NCBI GenBank assembly: GCA_007026445.1
Contig: VDMD01000001.1
Span: 3,286,001 to 3,350,000, forward strand
Length of the DNA stretch: 64,000 bases
Reading direction: 5' to 3'
Origin: Schizophyllum amplum
Taxonomy: Eukaryota > Basidiomycota > Agaricomycetes > Agaricales > Schizophyllaceae
Part shown: one piece after another, positions 60,748 to 64,000 of the stretch
Position numbering within the stretch: position 1 is the stretch's first letter
How the letters are laid out: every line of letters starts with the position of its first letter
The notes under the pieces: model-generated
What the model was told of the DNA's origin: nothing
Seen by the model: only the letters and a program-made list of their open reading frames with translations
Database searches by the model: none
Translations under genes and position numbers: made by a program

Positions 60748-61636
60748 AGATAGGCGACATCCGCATCCATCGAGTCACGTGATGCGCTGATGGCTCGAGC
60801 GTGACGGCCCTACATCTCCCCCGCCCGCACAAGGGACCTTTTTTCGAGACCACAGTATTGTAGAGAAGGCCTTAAGCTACAGAACTGTGGTTTTAATTTT
60901 GAAAAATATGGTCAGAAAAATCTACTAAAGGGTGCTTTTTTCTAGACGTGCGCAATCGACCGCTGAGCGCGATGGTGACACAAAAGATTTTCGCGAAGAG
61001 GAGTTTTGCCACCCCGGCCCGAGCGGTCCGCGTAATCACGTGACGCCGGCCTCGTAGCCGAGCCTACGTGGCCAGCCTCGGTAACATCCGTCGGCCACGT
61101 TTCGCGCGTCTGCAAACAGCATTTGGGCAGCCACTCGCCTATCAGAGGCCGGCCAGCACTGTTAACTGGCTACCAGGAAATTATATGAGGTACAACCGCT
61201 GTCACCCGTGTTTGTATACCCGTGGCACCCCGTCATGGCAGAAGGGCAGCTGACCGTGGCATGTCAGAAAGGGCCAGTGGTTTGGACAGCATCGAAGTCC
61301 TGTCGATTGTATTCATGATATAGAGGACCAATGGATTCAAAATGGAATACAGACTATTTCATTTCATTACACTGATGAAGGCAGTGTGTAAGTATTTCTG
61401 ATGGTTTAGTGCAAGTTCATCAAGCCCTCGTGAGGCTGTAGTTAATCAGAACAAGCCACCTGGGATATTGAGCGTATCTGTACAGTACCCTCATGAAGGT
61501 CTCACCCCCAGCCAGGGTCAGCCGGTGCCGTGCCGCCCTCCACAAGCCGGTCGATGTTCGAACTGCAATTTTTGCCGCGTTATGTCACGTCACGTGATAA
61601 TTCACGTGATTGGATGGATGCGGATGTCGCCTATCT
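60748..61636. mobile_element. Non-autonomous TIR element, copy 2 (889 bp)
   Basis: Same length, same 24 bp terminal inverted repeats and same internal layout as the copy at 49677-50565, in the same orientation. TA flanks are at 60746-60747 and 61637-61638. A base difference is seen where copy 1 has CACGTTCCGC and copy 2 has CACGTTTCGC. It lies in a gene-poor region. The short frames inside are identical in both copies and have no homology that I recognise. Confidence 0.9.
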
Positions 61637-61638
61637 TA

Positions 61639-63627
61639 GTCCGTGGACGACTGCGTTGACTATATGCTGAGACCGTGCTCGAACCGCTCTCAGAGAAATC
61701 TACGGTCATGATTTTTAGCCATTCAGAGAATGGTCGTGACGCAGTAACATACGCTCATGAAAACGAGTTTCCCTTCCCTCTATAACCCTATGTACGCGGG
61801 TGACCGGCTGTTCAAGTGGTTTGTGCGCCGAAAAAGGACTAGACAGACGGCTGTTCAATTCCACAGGAGCGCTGTCAGGCAAGAGCCTCCTGGATGAAGA
61901 CTGTCGACAGTCAGAATCGGAGCGCCGACGAGCGTGCCCACCGTCTGGTCGCAATTGTGGCAATGCGACGGGAAGGACAATAAAAGAGTCACCTGCCAAG
62001 CCCAGATGTTAGTTGCTCTGTAGAACTCCTGACCTCGGACACGGAAAACAAAGGCACACGCACTGCTCGAGGCTGCGGACTGCTGTGCGCGACGGGCGGG
62101 GTTTGGCTTAACGAGTTTTCTCGGCTGGTGTTGGGCTGAAGGTGCACCTTGTGTCAGAAAAAGGGGGAGGGAAGTGAAGTGAAGGGTTTCAACTGACCTC
62201 CATTGGGTCCGGCGACTTCAAGCGCAGCGGAGAAAACATCTCTGACCGCACACCCTCGTCAGATGAAAGATGGAAGAGTGAAAGCAAGATTGCGGATATC
62301 CAAGCAAGCAGGCCTGTCCTTTATACACGTGCAGCATAATCAAGTGGCGTGGTTGCACTGCCTACGGCCAGAACAATAGCCAGATGAACTGAGAGGCCCG
62401 AACAGTAATGTGCAAATTTTCTGAGCCGTACACGGATCGGAGCATCGGCTGGCGGAGAAGCTGAAGCGTTGAAGGTCTTGCCAGAGTGGTGTGCTATCTC
62501 ACGCAAATGGACGGCATGGTGATGGCTGGGAAGAGACTCGTGGCCTCGAGAATGCTGGTAAACAAACAAATATCCGCAAAGTGCTGATTAAATAATGTTC
62601 GACTTCTCGTCGGACCAGAAAATGTGTAGGCAAGACTAGCCATGAGCTCTTGCGCGCATCTGTGCCGCTCGCGCTGTTTGTGTCGAGTGATAGATCCAAA
62701 GATGTCGGCAATATATCGCTCATAGTGAAACTGGTGACAAACTTCTCGCCTCACCGTCTCATCAATTAGTACTTATCCTTGACTGTGGACAACAGCTCCT
62801 TCATTGGACATGCCCAATCGCAGAAGAGAATCATGCGACACATGTCATTGAGGAGGTGCTCCCAATAGACATACAGTGATAGGAAACCGATGAGGTGGCC
62901 TTAGCCGAGAGCGGAAGCCGGAGAGATTAGCCAGCCTCACGCATCGGAGGTGTTCCCAGCAAACGAGGCGGACAAGGCGCATCACGAACGGCGAAGTGGC
63001 CGCTACCGCAGCGGGCGAAGCGCAGACGAGGCATCCTCGACATCGCCAGAAAACATTGAGCGGGGTAAGCAATAACGCCAAGAAACCGTACATCACCACA
63101 CCCCGCAAACCTTCCGAAAACCTTCCAGCCGGAAGCCGTCCCAGTCGCGAAGAGAGTCCGCACCCTGCGTAGAAGCTCTTTTAGATACCAGGAGTGAAGC
63201 TCTGTTCCCGCACGACGAAGGTACAGTCCCTCCGCAAAGAACGCGACGCGGGCAGCAAAGAAAGACTGCGAAGTTTATAAGGAGGTTGGGAGATGTGGCA
63301 CACCCCACAATCTGGGAAACGAGAAGTTTCGTGCAAACTAGCTACCAGTGTTGTGCCGGACACGGTAGGTTTTCCTAACTAAGAGAGAGACGAGATTAGG
63401 TTCGCAGGACAAAAAGACGCTCACCGTTCATACCATCGACGATCCACAATGCGCCTTATGCCACCGCTCGTCTCCGAGCCCGAAAGGCTACATGCACATG
63501 TTCAGATGCGGTCGTTGCCGTCAATTCCACCAATACAGCCGGTATAATCATGCAGTCAGTACATTATAACATAAGATTACCGTGTCCCAAAACACAGTCG
63601 TAGCGCAGGCGCCATGCATTAGTCAAT
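61639..63627. other. 2 kb gene-poor region
   Basis: No splice-supported gene, RNA gene or clear repeat was found between the second element and the 3' end of the sphingosine-phosphate lyase gene. Confidence 0.4.
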
Positions 63628-64000
63628 CTATGCCTTCAGGGTCGCGTCGATAAAGGCCTCCGCGAGCTCGCCCACAAGGGACGGGCCGATGGCGCTCGAC
63701 GAGCCAAGACCTGACGAGAGATTCGATATCAGAATGTCATGATTTGATAACGGGTATAGCGTACCATATACAGCGACCATAGTGCCCTCGCCTGAAGGGT
63801 TGACGGACGCCTCGCGCACAGCGTCCTTCAAGTCCTCGATGAAAGAGTCCTTGTTCGGAATGGTCAGGCGCTGAAGTAGGCATTCGTCAGTTTTTGGTAT
63901 ACCACATCCGTACATCGGCACGCACCGTGCATGCAATGTGCACGCCCTTTCCATGCGCCGCACCGTCGTTGATGGCGTTCAGGTGCCACCCGCGCTGGCT
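63628..64000 (-). CDS. DPL1: Sphingosine-1-phosphate lyase, C-terminal part (runs off the window)
   Basis: Three exon pieces. The upstream piece at the window edge reads SQRGWHLNAINDGAAHGKGV and then HIACT. The next has RLTIPNKDSFIEDLKDAVRE, ASVNPSGEGTMVAVYG, and the last LGSSSAIGPSLVGELAEAF before IDATLKA and the stop at 63628. The order GWHLNA...GVHIA...FIEDLKDAV...GTMVAVYGLGSSSA is that of the C-terminal domain of the PLP-dependent Dpl1/SGPL1 enzyme, which cleaves phosphorylated sphingoid bases in the ER membrane. The PLP-binding lysine lies outside the window. Introns are at about 63707-63764 and 63869-63929. Confidence 0.82.

Noticed and set aside
60194..60753. Gly-rich (plus) or Pro-rich (minus) protein gene
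   Set aside because: Low-complexity tract opens frames on both strands. Neither has conserved domains or clear splice structure, so neither was called.

Overview
This window is nuclear DNA of a filamentous basidiomycete, most likely an Agaricomycete of the polypore type. Genes are compact and GC-rich, and almost every one is cut by several 45-65 bp GT-AG introns. The gene content also fits: a DUF6533 seven-helix protein, a tandem pair of P450s, an extracellular intradiol dioxygenase-like enzyme, a GH128 glucanase, and short secreted proteins with the 'AQRLARGLPP' signature often seen in this group. Gene models were built by hand from splice signals, frame continuity and family motifs. Exon sums divisible by three support most of them. 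No rRNA, tRNA or CRISPR was seen.

Layout. 0.7-13 kb: DUF6533 membrane protein, BTB-like protein, complex-I-assembly-type small protein (DUF4536), mitochondrial enoyl-CoA hydratase, YCII-domain protein, Ser/Pro-rich protein, BTB/POZ protein, secreted GPI-type protein. 13-24 kb: two paralogous P450s head to tail, a small secreted protein, a TVP38/TMEM64 membrane protein and a secreted intradiol dioxygenase-like enzyme. 26-39 kb: GH128 glucanase, CCR4 deadenylase, mevalonate diphosphate decarboxylase, muskelin, RNase P/MRP subunit (Rpp21/Rpr2), ER FKBP, and a pterin-dehydratase-like domain joined to six zinc-knuckle-like units. 40-45 kb: a Kex2-type repeat peptide precursor, an SDR, and a decayed paralogue of the peptide precursor. 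45-52.8 kb: Rix7/NVL AAA ATPase, Bax-inhibitor/TMBIM protein, AFG1 ATPase, CsbD-like protein. 54.6-57.1 kb: arrestin-like protein. 57-63.6 kb: gene-poor. 63.6 kb to the end: C-terminus of sphingosine-1-phosphate lyase.

The clearest non-gene signal is a pair of almost identical 889 bp elements (49677-50565 and 60748-61636). Both have 24 bp perfect terminal inverted repeats and TA flanks and no transposase, so they look like a young non-autonomous Tc1/mariner-type transposon. One copy sits inside an AFG1 intron and lengthens it from about 67 bp to 958 bp.

Most genes are housekeeping and unrelated in function. Mitochondrial functions recur (DUF4536, enoyl-CoA hydratase, AFG1, possibly the pterin-dehydratase protein). 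RNA and ribosome functions recur too (CCR4, Rpp21, Rix7). The P450 pair, dioxygenase, GH128 and secreted peptides form the accessory part.
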